Translations under genes and position numbers: made by a program
Shown: positions 19,901 to 26,265 of the stretch, one piece after another
Layout of the letters: every line of letters begins with the position of its first letter
Numbering within the stretch: position 1 is the first letter of the stretch
The notes under the pieces: model-generated
Databases searched by the model: none
Seen by the model: the letters and a program-made list of their open reading frames with translations, nothing else
What the model was told of the DNA's origin: nothing
Assembly (NCBI RefSeq): GCF_900176415.1
Contig: NZ_FWXO01000003.1
Location: forward strand, 303,359 to 367,358
Length of the DNA: 64,000 nt
Direction of reading: 5' to 3'
Source of the DNA: Cellulophaga tyrosinoxydans
GTDB lineage: Bacteria > Bacteroidota > Bacteroidia > Flavobacteriales > Flavobacteriaceae

Positions 19901-19982
19901 CGGAATCACCACAATTCAAAGCATGTATGCTCCAGAATTTACCAGCCATAGTGAAGGAATTCGGGTTAAAGTGAGAGAATAA
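13908..19982 (+). CDS. Bacterial alpha-2-macroglobulin-family protein with thioester
   Basis: Bacterial alpha-2-macroglobulins trap attacking proteases in the periplasm through a reactive thioester. I start at 13908 (2024 aa), which gives a clean Sec signal peptide ending NAQQN; the upstream GTG start overlaps the -7 box. There is no lipobox, so the protein is periplasmic or outer-membrane associated. After an alpha-helical N-terminal region (about 25-370) come macroglobulin beta-domains with SIYRPGQPLYFKGI. A bait-like stretch rich in Ala/Glu/Asp lies near 1185-1240. The thioester motif ECNEQ (Cys1474) is intact, followed by the alpha-toroid complement-like domain. A strong terminator follows, so it is monocistronic. 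Confidence 0.93.
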   Translation: MKTTTVLIFIIFFSQMANAQQNNESYETLWKKIQKYENEGLTKSALGVAETISEKAKKEKNSPQIVKSLLFISKYALTLEEDAQLKIISDFKTEIANTTSPTKNLLESYLANLYWQYYQQNRYQFYNRTDTDVKVDATDFRTWDLNTLFYEISTHFDASLQNNTVLQKTPVSDYYEILNTQKGSSNYRPTLFDLLANTALNFYKTDENSITRPADKFEIDSPEILCEGYQFINQKISTNDKTSLQAKAIKVYQDLLKFHSINKASDAYVTVDIERLQFIKNNATFDNKNEFYQNILSNSAASIKENKNWGLYQYEIAQLYHELGNSYQPKSNEEYRWKQKEAIELCDKIISAFPKSDGAEKCKVLKASILAKSVDLTNEHYIPTNAPSRLLVTYKNIENISITAFHLSKNQFTELQKLYPADKKLDFIKKLKVAKKWNATLKNENDYQSHTTEILLPELNNGYYLLVAQPDLLNENSFSFSPIQVTNLVLTETQTNETHTFQVIDRNNGKPISDAKVNLNYRIDYDNNYLNKTFATDKNGQVIIQKSTKNWTDITAEVKANNEVAFFGEFYINRDYSSYNQQKNNISYSCFLFTDRSIYRPGQPLYFKGIAISKQENNSNVLPNTEVEVQLFDANYQEVSSQRLKTNEYGSFSGEFMLPSNGLTGGFSLQVKSKQVAINGTTYFSVEEYKRPKFEANFTPITETFRVNDTITVSGKAIAYAGSAISDAKVSYRVKRVVYFPRWYYWYRSYFNSTPQEITFGETTTDDAGNFQVTFNAIPDTKTSAKDLPTFSYEVSADITDINGETHSTTTTVNVGYHTLNANISASELINKDANENKLHISTTNLNGQFVPTQGTIKIYKLVAPTLVLRPRPWTAPDYDSFGKEKFKALFPHDAYGSEHDVNTWEKGKLVWESNFDTKKEDVISFPDMKKWESGAYTIELAAEDKFGQLVQDRAQTNLFSDLDKSLADNQLFSIQTDKTSYAIGDKAKVVFKSAGQDLNVTVTIEKNHKIIDTQIIRLSNDSKTITIPVNKEDLGGFAVNYSYAAYNSFASGSVQLSVPYPVTDLQIETLTFRDKLQPGTDETWSFKIKGPKGDKVAAELLASMYDASLDAFQGHHWNFSPLYKPTYYSNRYSNANQSFGIISFNNYMHFNNGYSYTPQYFDSFNWFGFNFGYENYRYATRKMSGVIMSVEAEAVMEVAADDADFAFASGAPAPELKKEKSDSILNKPKDTSKEADFSEVQIRKNLQETAFFFPDLHTDKEGNVSFSFTTPEALTQWKLQLLAHTKTLESATTTYTTVTQKELMVLPNVPRFLREGDAIVVSSKIANLTDKRLSGQAKLVLTDGLTNEDITATITSQIQKEFTVDATGNTQVSWTLNIPKGLQAVQYQILAKAGSFSDGEQNFWPVLTNRMLVTESLPMWVRSNQTKTFSLDKLKNNSSKTLSNHKLTLEITSNPAWYAVQALPYLMEYPYECNEQTFSRYYANTLASYIANSNPKIQEVFKQWANSDALLSNLEKNQELKSLLIQETPWLRDAQSETEQKKRIALLFNLNKMKSEQEAALNILQQNQLSNGAWSWFAGGRENRYITQHIVTGLGHLNKLTTAPQKAQLVGEQNQSQNQMIENAISYLDDAFVSEYEYMKKHTKNINNDQLSYTQVHYLYMRSFFPSIKKSKKVNDITAYYKGQIQKYWNARNLYSKGMLALIMHRMDDAKTANKILKSLEENSITSEELGMYWKENTSSWYWYQAPIETQALLIEAFSEIQQKVETIDNLKIWLLKNKQTNQWKTTKATTEAVYALLLQGRSWLSVTDAVDVLIGGEKIAPKKLENVKIEAGTGYYKTSWNTNEITPKMGDVQISKKGEGIAWGALYWQYFEDLDKITAAETPLKLKKKLFLKKNTSTGEQISEITNTTHLKVGDLVRVRIELRSDRDMEFIHMKDMRAAGFEPINVFSQYKWQDGLSYYESTKDASTNFFFDYLPKGVYVFEYDLRVNNAGDFSNGITTIQSMYAPEFTSHSEGIRVKVRE

Positions 19983-19988
19983 TAATTC

Positions 19989-20032
19989 TATCGAGAACCA
20001 TTCTAGAATCTAATGGTTCTCGATATTTTTTT
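19989..20032 (+). terminator. Rho-independent terminator of alpha-2-macroglobulin gene
   Basis: A perfect 14-bp stem (TATCGAGAACCATT at 19989-20002 with its complement at 20012-20025) and a run of seven T. It lies 7 bp after the stop codon. Confidence 0.9.
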
Positions 20033-20153
20033 GCATCATTCCATGTCGCAATAACAGATAAACTAACATCCTGTTTTACCACAATAATTAAAAATTGTGT
20101 AATTCTTTATACTACCAAAGGCGTTTTACATAACACTTTAAATTATAAAAGTA

Positions 20154-20223
20154 AAGTTCCCTCAATAAAAAGGGCTGTTCCCTAATTCTTGGTTTTTAAT
20201 GGTAAACTATACATGTAGCTTTA
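20154..20223 (+). promoter_or_regulatory. Variant LytTR-type operator and promoter of the CarboxypepD_reg/transglutaminase pair
   Basis: GTTCCCT is repeated at 20156 and 20177, exactly 21 bp apart. The proximal copy (CTGTTC) resembles the CCGTTC half-site of the operator at 28828. TTGG follows at 20189 and, after a 24-bp gap, TAGCTTTA at 20216-20223. The register is the same as in the four LytTR-type sites between 25.1 and 28.9 kb: repeat period 21, 12 bp to TTG, 24-bp gap. Confidence 0.55.
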
Positions 20224-20248
20224 AGGTATAATCTTAAAACCACGTATT

Positions 20249-20980
20249 ATGAAAAATTCCATTAGCATTACCGTTAAAAAACCATGTTCAGAGAAATTTA
20301 CTAACTTTAGTACAACAGACAATGGTGCATTTTGTTCCTCTTGTGAAAAAGAGGTAATAGATTTTACCACCATGTCGCAGACTGAAATTTTAAAGTTTTT
20401 ATCTAAGAATAGCGCAACTACTTGCGGCAGATTTAAAACATCACAACTAGGAACCATTTCAGATCAACAAAATTATAATACGATGCAAAATTTTATTACT
20501 AAAGGAATCGGAGCACTGAGTTTTTCATTAGTATCCTTGTGTGCAATTTCAAGCCTAGAGGCACAAGAATTAGCTATAAATTCTAATGTTCAGACTGAAA
20601 TTACTGCAACACCAATTGCTAACATCAATGAAGTGCAACAACAAAATAACTACAAGATAACAGGCACTGTTTTAGATGAAGAAAACATTCCTCTCCCTGG
20701 CGTATCTATTGTGCTCAAAGGCACTGCAGAAGGGGTCTCTACAGATATGGATGGTAAGTTTGAATTTCCTAGAACATTGGAAGCGAATAATGTTTTGGTT
20801 TTTAGCTATATTGGCTATGACACCAAAGAATATAAGATTGTAACTAGTGAAAAAGACACACAAGACATAACCATACAATTTAAATCTAGTGATATTGAAT
20901 TAATGGGAGAAGTAGTTATTGAAGGACCTTTTAAATCTAAAAAAAACATTTTTCAAAGGTTTGCTGCCATCTTTAAATAA
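20249..20980 (+). CDS. CarboxypepD_reg-like protein with N-terminal four-Cys domain
   Basis: A 243-aa protein with three parts. The N-terminal segment (1-65) has four cysteines, Cys13, Cys29, Cys32 and Cys59, in a pattern (CxxC, then EVIDFTTMS, then CGRF) common in Bacteroidota membrane-anchored proteins; it looks like a small metal-binding module. One membrane segment follows (about 84-105, IGALSFSLVSLCAISS). The rest (about 133-215) is a carboxypeptidase-regulatory-like beta-sandwich: ITGTVLDEENIPLPGVSIVLKG and then DGKFEF. The first part would be cytosolic and the sandwich periplasmic. It overlaps the transglutaminase gene by one base (TAATG). Confidence 0.8.
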   Translation: MKNSISITVKKPCSEKFTNFSTTDNGAFCSSCEKEVIDFTTMSQTEILKFLSKNSATTCGRFKTSQLGTISDQQNYNTMQNFITKGIGALSFSLVSLCAISSLEAQELAINSNVQTEITATPIANINEVQQQNNYKITGTVLDEENIPLPGVSIVLKGTAEGVSTDMDGKFEFPRTLEANNVLVFSYIGYDTKEYKIVTSEKDTQDITIQFKSSDIELMGEVVIEGPFKSKKNIFQRFAAIFK

Positions 20981-21996
20981 TGAAATATCTTCTCCTCCTT
21001 TTTATATGTTGCAGCCTTTTAGGTTACGGACAACAAAGCGATTTTAAATCTATTAATTTTAACAAGGCGGATAGCATTGCTTTGAAATACAAAGGAGCAA
21101 GTTTAAAAAATTTACCGGTACTAACCCATAAATTAACTACACATTTGGCAACCGATGTTGAAAAATTCAGAGCTATTTATACATGGGTTAGTACTAATAT
21201 TGAGAATGATTATAATTCTTACGTAAAAACAAAAAAGTATAGATCCAAATTTTCAAAAGATAGAGCCGCATTTCTTGAGTGGAATTACAACTATACTCCT
21301 GAAGTTTTTAAAAACCTTGTAGCGAATAAAAAAACTGCCTGTACTGGTTATGCTTATTTAATAAGAGAAATGGCAATTTTGGCAAATATTGAATGTGAAA
21401 TTGTTGATGGTTATGGTAGAACAGCCACCGTTTCCTTATCCAAGGATAGCCAGCCAAATCACTCTTGGAACGCCGTAAAGCTAAATAATATTTGGTATTT
21501 ATGCGATGCAACTTGGTCTGCTGGAAAAATTCTGCTAGATGACGGTATCCCTAAATTTAAAAGCGAATACTATGATGGTTATTTTTTAGGAGCTCCTGAA
21601 TTATTTATCAAAAATCACTATCCATTGCAAAGCAAATGGTCCTTACTTAAAAACACTCCAACTTTTGCAGAATTTATAAGTGGTCCTTTGGTATATAAAG
21701 AGGCATATAATTGGAATATGGCACCAATTTATCCCGAATGCATGTATTTGGCAACTACTAAAAATGAGTCATTAACTTTCAATTTACAGATGCTGAACAA
21801 TGAATTTCTTGAAAATCTGAGTCTTACTTTGAATTCAAAAACTAGTAAAGAAGAGGTGAAAATCGAAACAAATACAAATAACAAAACCTGCTCTTTAACC
21901 TATAGCTTTGAAAAAACAGGGTTGTATGATGTGCACTTAAGAATAAATGAAGACATCATAGCTACATATGTAGTAAAGGTGAAAAGAAACAAATAA
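20980..21996 (+). CDS. Secreted transglutaminase-like (papain-fold) protein
   Basis: A 338-aa protein with signal peptide (LLLFICCSLLGYGQQ). A transglutaminase-like domain spans about 45-190 with the triad Cys121 (KKTACTGYAYL), His161 (NHSWNAV) and Asp176 (CDATWS). Such domains in Bacteroidota act as cysteine proteases or cross-linking enzymes on periplasmic or surface proteins. The C-terminal part (about 255-338) is a beta-sandwich with LTYSFEKTGLYDVHLRI. The gene is translationally coupled to the CarboxypepD_reg-like gene. Its promoter resembles those of the neighbouring LytTR-linked genes. Confidence 0.85.
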   Translation: MKYLLLLFICCSLLGYGQQSDFKSINFNKADSIALKYKGASLKNLPVLTHKLTTHLATDVEKFRAIYTWVSTNIENDYNSYVKTKKYRSKFSKDRAAFLEWNYNYTPEVFKNLVANKKTACTGYAYLIREMAILANIECEIVDGYGRTATVSLSKDSQPNHSWNAVKLNNIWYLCDATWSAGKILLDDGIPKFKSEYYDGYFLGAPELFIKNHYPLQSKWSLLKNTPTFAEFISGPLVYKEAYNWNMAPIYPECMYLATTKNESLTFNLQMLNNEFLENLSLTLNSKTSKEEVKIETNTNNKTCSLTYSFEKTGLYDVHLRINEDIIATYVVKVKRNK

Positions 21997-22040
21997 TATG
22001 TTTGTAAATATGACAATAATGTTCTCAGAATGTATGCTAT

Positions 22041-22772
22041 CTACAAACTCATACGATCTTTAAAAATATACGATTGTCTTCTGGAAACCTCAACCTCTTC
22101 ACCATTATTCATGGTTAACTTTAACTTACCATTAAACCAAGGTACGACATTTTTAATGTGATTCATATTGATTATCTGTTGACGGTTTACCCTAAAAAAG
22201 CTCTTCTCAGGTAATTTTTCTTCAACTTGATTTAACGATTTATACAACATAGGGCGCTGATCTTGAAAAAATACTCGTGAGTAGTTCCCCACAATTTCAA
22301 AAAGTATAATATCACCTATTTTCACAAGCCAACATTTTTCACCGTCTTTAATAAATATTTGACTGCTTTCTGTAAGTTGCTCTGTTTTAATTGCGGTTTC
22401 TTCTCCAGAAATAGTTACTTTTTCTTTCACCTTTTCAATGGCTTGTGAAAAACGTTTTTCATTAATGGGTTTCAATAAATAATCTAAGGCATTATACTCG
22501 AAAGACTTAATGGCGTATTCATCAAAAGCTGTGGTAAAAACAGTAATTGGCACTTCATCTAACATTTCTAAAAGTTCAAACCCATCTTTCTCTGGCATGT
22601 TAATATCGAGCAAAAGCAGCTCTGGTTTGGTCTTATTAATTAATTCAAAACCATCATCAACATTTTCGGCTTCACCTACCAATTCTAACTCTGGATGCTG
22701 TTTTAATAATTCTTTTATTTCATTTCTCGCCAAACGAGAATCTTCAACAATCACTGTTTTTATTTTTTTCAT
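22041..22772 (-). CDS. LytTR-family response regulator
   Basis: A 243-aa regulator. The receiver domain (3-118) has phospho-acceptor Asp56 in LLLLDINMPEKDG and Lys101 in LLKPI. The LytTR DNA-binding domain (about 140-240) has FIKDGEKCWLVKIGDIILFE, FFRVNRQQIIN and KLKLTMNNGEEVEVSRR. LytTR proteins bind two direct half-sites about 21 bp apart, and such sites occur at several promoters nearby. It is the last gene of a three-gene operon: its start overlaps the kinase stop as ATGA. Its cognate kinase is the intact LytS-type protein just upstream. Confidence 0.93.
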   Translation of the reverse strand: MKKIKTVIVEDSRLARNEIKELLKQHPELELVGEAENVDDGFELINKTKPELLLLDINMPEKDGFELLEMLDEVPITVFTTAFDEYAIKSFEYNALDYLLKPINEKRFSQAIEKVKEKVTISGEETAIKTEQLTESSQIFIKDGEKCWLVKIGDIILFEIVGNYSRVFFQDQRPMLYKSLNQVEEKLPEKSFFRVNRQQIINMNHIKNVVPWFNGKLKLTMNNGEEVEVSRRQSYIFKDRMSL

Positions 22773-23821
22773 GTCAGTGGTATTTTAATTGTTGCTACAA
22801 CTTCTTCATTAACTTCGTTCAATGAAAATTCGCCTTTGCCTCCGTAGAGCAATCGCAATCGCTGCTTAATATTTTTTATCCCCAATTTGGTAGAATTCTC
22901 ATCGATACGTAACGAGCCTGTATTGCTGACTATAATTTGAAGTTCATTAGCTACAATAATAGTTTTTAAACGTATTATTCCACCACTTTTAAGGTTTGAT
23001 ATACCATGCTTTGCTGCGTTCTCGACCAATAACTGAATAATCATTGGAGGAATCATAATAGTTTCTGTTCCTGCACTAATTTCTTTTTCATATTGTAATC
23101 TATCTTCCATTTGAATTTTAGATAAGGCAATATAGTTGTCCACCATTTCTATTTCTTCACTTAAGGCAATAGCATCTACTGTATTTTTAGATAGCGCATA
23201 TTGCAACATTTCAGATAGTTTGGTGATCATTTCACTAGATTTATCTACATCTTCCAACATTAAACCTCTAATATTATTAAGGCTATTAAACATAAAATGT
23301 GGATTAACTTGCCCTTTTAAAGTATTTAGTTGCGCGTCTTTTAATGTGGCGCTTAATTCTAAATTATCCAATCTATTTTTATTGGCATTCATTATAAATT
23401 TTACGGCAATATAAATCACGGTCCATCCTAAGATGGTGATGGCACTGTTTATAACACTTGTTATATATGAGAAATGTTCCTTGTAAAATGCTATTTCGCC
23501 TGGTGTGCGTTTCCAAATTTTAGCGTACAAAAAATCTGAACCCATGAAAACAAAATAATACACCGTAGTACACAATATAAAAGCAACCAGAATTTTAATA
23601 AAATGCTGATTAGTAAATCGCTCAAAATCTATGATTTTTTTTAAATAAAGTCTATATATAGCGGTTATAATAATACTAAAAATAGTAGCGGTAAAAAACG
23701 AGTATAATTTATATTCTTGACTTATTTCAGGAATAACAAACACCATAGCATTTATCATTGACCACCCCACAAACTGGAACAACCAAAATAATAAATTAGC
23801 ATGTTTATCTTGAAAATCCAT
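22769..23821 (-). CDS. LytS/YehU-type sensor histidine kinase (intact)
   Basis: I start at 23821, the second Met (350 aa); an ATG at 23830 is also possible. Four N-terminal membrane helices (about 10-145) lead into a His_kinase domain. Numbered from the upstream Met, the phospho-acceptor is His178 in NPHFMFNSLNNI, the N-box is LLVENAAKHG with Asn271, and later ATP-lid motifs are SNTGS and KLGIKNIKQRL. These residues are what an active kinase of this family needs. No periplasmic sensor domain is visible, so the membrane helices themselves may sense. It overlaps both neighbours, which indicates coupled expression. Confidence 0.92.
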   Translation of the reverse strand: MDFQDKHANLLFWLFQFVGWSMINAMVFVIPEISQEYKLYSFFTATIFSIIITAIYRLYLKKIIDFERFTNQHFIKILVAFILCTTVYYFVFMGSDFLYAKIWKRTPGEIAFYKEHFSYITSVINSAITILGWTVIYIAVKFIMNANKNRLDNLELSATLKDAQLNTLKGQVNPHFMFNSLNNIRGLMLEDVDKSSEMITKLSEMLQYALSKNTVDAIALSEEIEMVDNYIALSKIQMEDRLQYEKEISAGTETIMIPPMIIQLLVENAAKHGISNLKSGGIIRLKTIIVANELQIIVSNTGSLRIDENSTKLGIKNIKQRLRLLYGGKGEFSLNEVNEEVVATIKIPLT

Positions 23822-23822
23822 A

Positions 23823-24905
23823 TTATGCAATTGCCTTTTTTATTGGGTTAATTGGTAGTAGCACTGTTAAGGTATTTTTATCAATTTCATAATTGGCCAT
23901 AAAACTTGCATTTGCGCCATAAAGCAACTTAAGTCGTTGTTTTAAGGTATTCTCCAAAACTTGTCTTGGTTTGCTAATAAGGGCTTTAGCATTGTGTATA
24001 AGTGCTATTCTCAAGCTGTCATTTTTAATTTCAGTACCTAAAAATATTTCGCCTCCTTCTTTAGAATTCAGCACGCCAAATCTTGTAGCCAATTCTATTA
24101 AATTTGTCAATAGTAATGGTGGTATTTGCAATTGTAATGTTTCTGGTGCAATTTCAAAATTCATTTTTAGTCGCTCTCTACCCTCTATTTCTAATATTGC
24201 TATGTAGTTTTTGGCTATTTCTAATTCTTCCGATAAAGCCACAGCATTAATATTGTTTTTAGTGAGTGAATATCGCAGCATTTCAGAAAGAGTCGTTAAC
24301 ATAGCCCTAGATTTGGAAACATCCTCCAACATTAATCCTTTAATATTATTTAATGAACTAAAAATAAATTGCGGATTTATATGTCCCTTTAAAGTATTTA
24401 GCTGTGCCTGTCTTACTTGATCTTTAAGTTTTAATCGGTTTAAACGCTCATCATTAGATTGCCGTAACAATTTAATAATGTAGTAAAAAATGGTCCATCC
24501 AGTAACAATAACAAAATAGACTAAATATTTTCCGAATCCAGTAGCTTCCTTAGGTTTTTTACTAAATAAATTAAAGGAATCGTCAAATAAAAGCTTGGTG
24601 AGTTTACCTATTAAATACCCAAAATAATAGGCTACTGTTGGAAAAATTAAAGTAGTAATGAGTATGGCTATAACTATTTTTAGTACAGAAAAACTATTAA
24701 ACCCTTGTAATGGAACAAATTTCTTTAACACCAAGCGCAACAAAGAAGATACGCCTACAAACACAACCAAATTACCTAAAGTTAATATGAATAAGCCTAT
24801 TGGCTTTTCACTTAAATTTGCAGCATAAGCAAAGAAAAATGATAATCCTCCCCAACCTAAAAGTTGCAATACCCAAAATAAGTTTTTCGATAAAAATTTA
24901 AGCAT
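23823..24905 (-). CDS. Degenerate LytS-type histidine kinase paralogue (probable pseudokinase)
   Basis: A 360-aa paralogue of the next gene with the same layout: four membrane helices and a kinase-like C-terminal half (LKGHINPQFIFSSLNNIKGLML matches the neighbour closely). The phospho-acceptor His is Gln179 (NPQF instead of NPHF). The N-box Asn is Leu272 (IELATRFG instead of VENAAKHG), SNTGS is IHNAK, and LGIKNIKQRL is VLENTLKQRL. So it lacks the residues for phosphotransfer and ATP binding, yet the frame is fully open over 1.08 kb. I infer a structural or regulatory partner of the intact kinase, for example a heterodimer subunit. It is the first gene of the operon. Confidence 0.88.
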   Translation of the reverse strand: MLKFLSKNLFWVLQLLGWGGLSFFFAYAANLSEKPIGLFILTLGNLVVFVGVSSLLRLVLKKFVPLQGFNSFSVLKIVIAILITTLIFPTVAYYFGYLIGKLTKLLFDDSFNLFSKKPKEATGFGKYLVYFVIVTGWTIFYYIIKLLRQSNDERLNRLKLKDQVRQAQLNTLKGHINPQFIFSSLNNIKGLMLEDVSKSRAMLTTLSEMLRYSLTKNNINAVALSEELEIAKNYIAILEIEGRERLKMNFEIAPETLQLQIPPLLLTNLIELATRFGVLNSKEGGEIFLGTEIKNDSLRIALIHNAKALISKPRQVLENTLKQRLKLLYGANASFMANYEIDKNTLTVLLPINPIKKAIA

Positions 24906-25045
24906 TATATAGCTATTGGATGGTACTTAACTAAGATATATATCTTGTTTTTTGGTTACAAAAATGCTTTAATAAAGACTGTTCCTTGTACAAATTTAAA
25001 TGAGAAGTTTTATAAAAATTTTAAACTCATTTAAATACGAACTAA

Positions 25046-25102
25046 TTAAGCAATTATCAAAGATATTATTATTTCTAAAATTATTTTTACTAATGCAATC
25101 AT
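25046..25102 (-). CDS. Possible 18-aa hydrophobic leader peptide
   Basis: The frame reads MIALVKIILEIIISLIIA and then stops. It is an almost pure membrane helix with one Lys and one Glu. It lies between the operon promoter (box at 25144-25151) and the pseudokinase start. It could be a leader peptide, a membrane micro-protein, or chance in AT-rich DNA; at this length I cannot separate them. Confidence 0.25.
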   Translation of the reverse strand: MIALVKIILEIIISLIIA

Positions 25103-25143
25103 GGTTGTACTAATTTAAAATTTGTGCTAGTTGTTTGTTGTAT

Positions 25144-25217
25144 TAAAGATATTTATTTGCGCCCGTATGATACTACGAAATATGACCAACGGTAAAAATG
25201 AATAACCGAACGGTTAC
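25144..25217 (-). promoter_or_regulatory. LytTR-type operator and promoter of the kinase/LytTR operon
   Basis: On the plus strand AACGG occurs with its CGG at 25190 and 25211, 21 bp apart (operator 25187-25217). A TTG-like box (TCG, complement of 25176-25178) lies 12 bp further, and TATCTTTA (complement of 25144-25151) follows after a 24-bp gap. The arrangement equals three other sites nearby, so the regulator probably controls its own operon. Confidence 0.65.
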
Positions 25218-25391
25218 TTATTTGCAAATTGTAATAAATGCTGTTGGCATCCACCACATATTTACCCCAAATGAAACTGTGGTAATTTCGTAACCTTCTC
25301 TTGATTTTTGATTTATCAACTGCTCTACATCTGCACGAAGTGTATCTGTAGACCAACAAGTACTTAATTTAATTATGGTGAAATTTTTCAT
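25218..25391 (-). CDS. Small DUF4177-like protein (57 aa)
   Basis: This short frame encodes 57 aa beginning MKNFTIIKLSTCWST. The segment LRADVEQLINQKSREGYEITTVSFG and the end PTAFITICK match the pattern of DUF4177-type small proteins: a short strand, a helix with E-L/I-N, then REGYE-VxxVSFG and a last strand. The sequence is clearly protein-like, with few rare codons and a family-like ending. It lies 47 bp after the 46-aa membrane protein gene, so both are probably transcribed from the promoter at about 25620. Its stop codon touches the next operator. Function unknown. Confidence 0.7.
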   Translation of the reverse strand: MKNFTIIKLSTCWSTDTLRADVEQLINQKSREGYEITTVSFGVNMWWMPTAFITICK

Positions 25392-25438
25392 TAGATAGAG
25401 TTTTTGGTTTGATTTATTTTTTCTGTGGAACTAACCTA

Positions 25439-25579
25439 TTAATGGGCTAAATGATATAATAATTTACCTAATGCATATCCAGCCTGGTACAATGCATAAC
25501 CTAGAATTATGATTGAAAAAATGACAACTTTTACGATCTCTTTTTGTTTGATACTACTTTGGTTAATTGAAACTTTCAT
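25439..25579 (-). CDS. Small single-pass membrane protein (46 aa)
   Basis: A 46-codon frame. The N-terminal part (1-17) is polar with QSSIKQKEIVK, followed by one membrane helix (18-36, VVIFSIIILGYALYQAGYA) and a short basic tail ending YHLAH. The positively charged N-side predicts the N-terminus inside. I do not recognise a family. It is the first gene after a LytTR-type promoter (operator at 25660) and precedes the DUF4177-like gene. Its location beside a two-component system suggests a small modulator of the kinase, but this is only inference. Confidence 0.6.
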   Translation of the reverse strand: MKVSINQSSIKQKEIVKVVIFSIIILGYALYQAGYALGKLLYHLAH

Positions 25580-25616
25580 AATGGTATATTTTAATTGTTA
25601 TTTTATTACTATACTA

Positions 25617-25690
25617 TAAATTTAGGTTGATTATCAGCGATTTAAAACCTATTTATGACCAGCGGTAAATTTTTAATTATGAGCGGAAAG
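25617..25690 (-). promoter_or_regulatory. LytTR-type operator and promoter of the small-gene pair
   Basis: AGCGG repeats with CGG at 25663 and 25684 (21 bp apart, operator 25660-25690). A degenerate TTG box (complement of 25649-25651) lies 12 bp away, and TAAATTTA (complement of 25617-25624) after a 24-bp gap. It is nearly identical over about 85 bp to the promoter at 26192-26265. Confidence 0.65.
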
Positions 25691-25714
25691 AGGAAATATC
25701 ACACCGTATGTAAC

Positions 25715-25748
25715 ACAAAAAAAGGGAGCCAAATGGCTCCCTTTTTAC
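25715..25748 (-). terminator. Rho-independent terminator of secreted ankyrin gene
   Basis: The stem AAAAAGGGAGCCA/TGGCTCCCTTTTT with a 2-3 base loop lies 14 bp downstream of the ankyrin stop codon and has T-runs on both strands. It separates that gene from the next LytTR-type promoter. Confidence 0.85.
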
Positions 25749-25761
25749 TTCACTTTTCTTG

Positions 25762-26145
25762 CTATTCTAAAATAGCTGCAGCATCTTCTGCACCTGCCAA
25801 TTCTGCATATTGTTTAGCGGTAAATCCCATTTTTGAAGTTGCCGAAACATCGGCTCCATTCGCTATTAATAGCTTAATCATTTCTACATTATTATAACGA
25901 GCAGCATACATTAATGGTGTCATTCCGTTTACTTCAGTTTTAACCTCGATATCTGCACCAAACTCTAAAAACTTTTTTACGGTGTTAAGATCACTTTTTG
26001 CTACTGCAATGCTAATTGGAGCAACATCTTTAATAGCAGTAGTTGTAATTTTTGCTGTTTTTTCTTTTGGATTTACATTTGCATTTGCAAAGTTACTTAA
26101 GGTCATAGTTGCGATAATTCCGAATACTAAAATTGATTTTTTCAT
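25762..26145 (-). CDS. Secreted ankyrin-repeat protein
   Basis: A 127-aa protein with a Sec signal peptide (MKKSILVFGIIATM ... FANANVN, cleavage near 23). Two to three ankyrin repeats fill about 42-125: PISIAVAKSDLNTVKKFLEFGAD, then GMTPLMYAARYNNVEMIKLLIANGAD, then GFTAKQYAELAGAED. It probably acts as a periplasmic protein-binding scaffold. It has its own LytTR-type promoter (operator 26235-26265) and terminator, so it is a one-gene unit of the local regulon. The partner protein is not known. Confidence 0.88.
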   Translation of the reverse strand: MKKSILVFGIIATMTLSNFANANVNPKEKTAKITTTAIKDVAPISIAVAKSDLNTVKKFLEFGADIEVKTEVNGMTPLMYAARYNNVEMIKLLIANGADVSATSKMGFTAKQYAELAGAEDAAAILE

Positions 26146-26187
26146 GATATAAAATTTAAATTAATTTGTTATTTGTTTTATTATTAT

Positions 26188-26265
26188 GATATAAATTTAC
26201 GCTGATTATCAGCGATTTAAAACCAATATATGACCAGCGGTAAATTTTTAATTATGAGCGGAAAG
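26188..26265 (-). promoter_or_regulatory. LytTR-type operator and promoter of ankyrin gene
   Basis: AGCGG repeats with CGG at 26238 and 26259, 21 bp apart (operator 26235-26265). TTG is the complement of 26224-26226, and TAAATTTA the complement of 26192-26199 with a 24-bp gap. Between the boxes is a perfect palindrome, CGCTGAT-T-ATCAGCG (26200-26214), imperfect in the sister promoter at 25617. Confidence 0.7.

Larger units (their letters stand above)
24906..25217 (-). promoter_or_regulatory. Long AT-rich leader of the kinase/LytTR operon
   Basis: This 312-bp gap is the 5' leader of the kinase operon and its promoter. From the -7 box at 25144-25151 to the ATG at 24905 is about 235 bases, unusually long here. 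It holds an 18-codon hydrophobic reading frame (25046-25102), a 7-bp hairpin (AAATGAG/CTCATTT) within 24995-25040 and a perfect 14-bp palindrome AAGATATATATCTT at 24933-24946. Leader-based control is possible but not shown. Confidence 0.4.

Noticed and set aside
25153..25359. A 68-codon minus-strand frame upstream of the kinase operon
   Set aside because: It runs through a LytTR-type operator and lies in another frame of the better-supported DUF4177-like gene (25218-25391). Its composition (many Arg, Tyr, Ser) is not protein-like.
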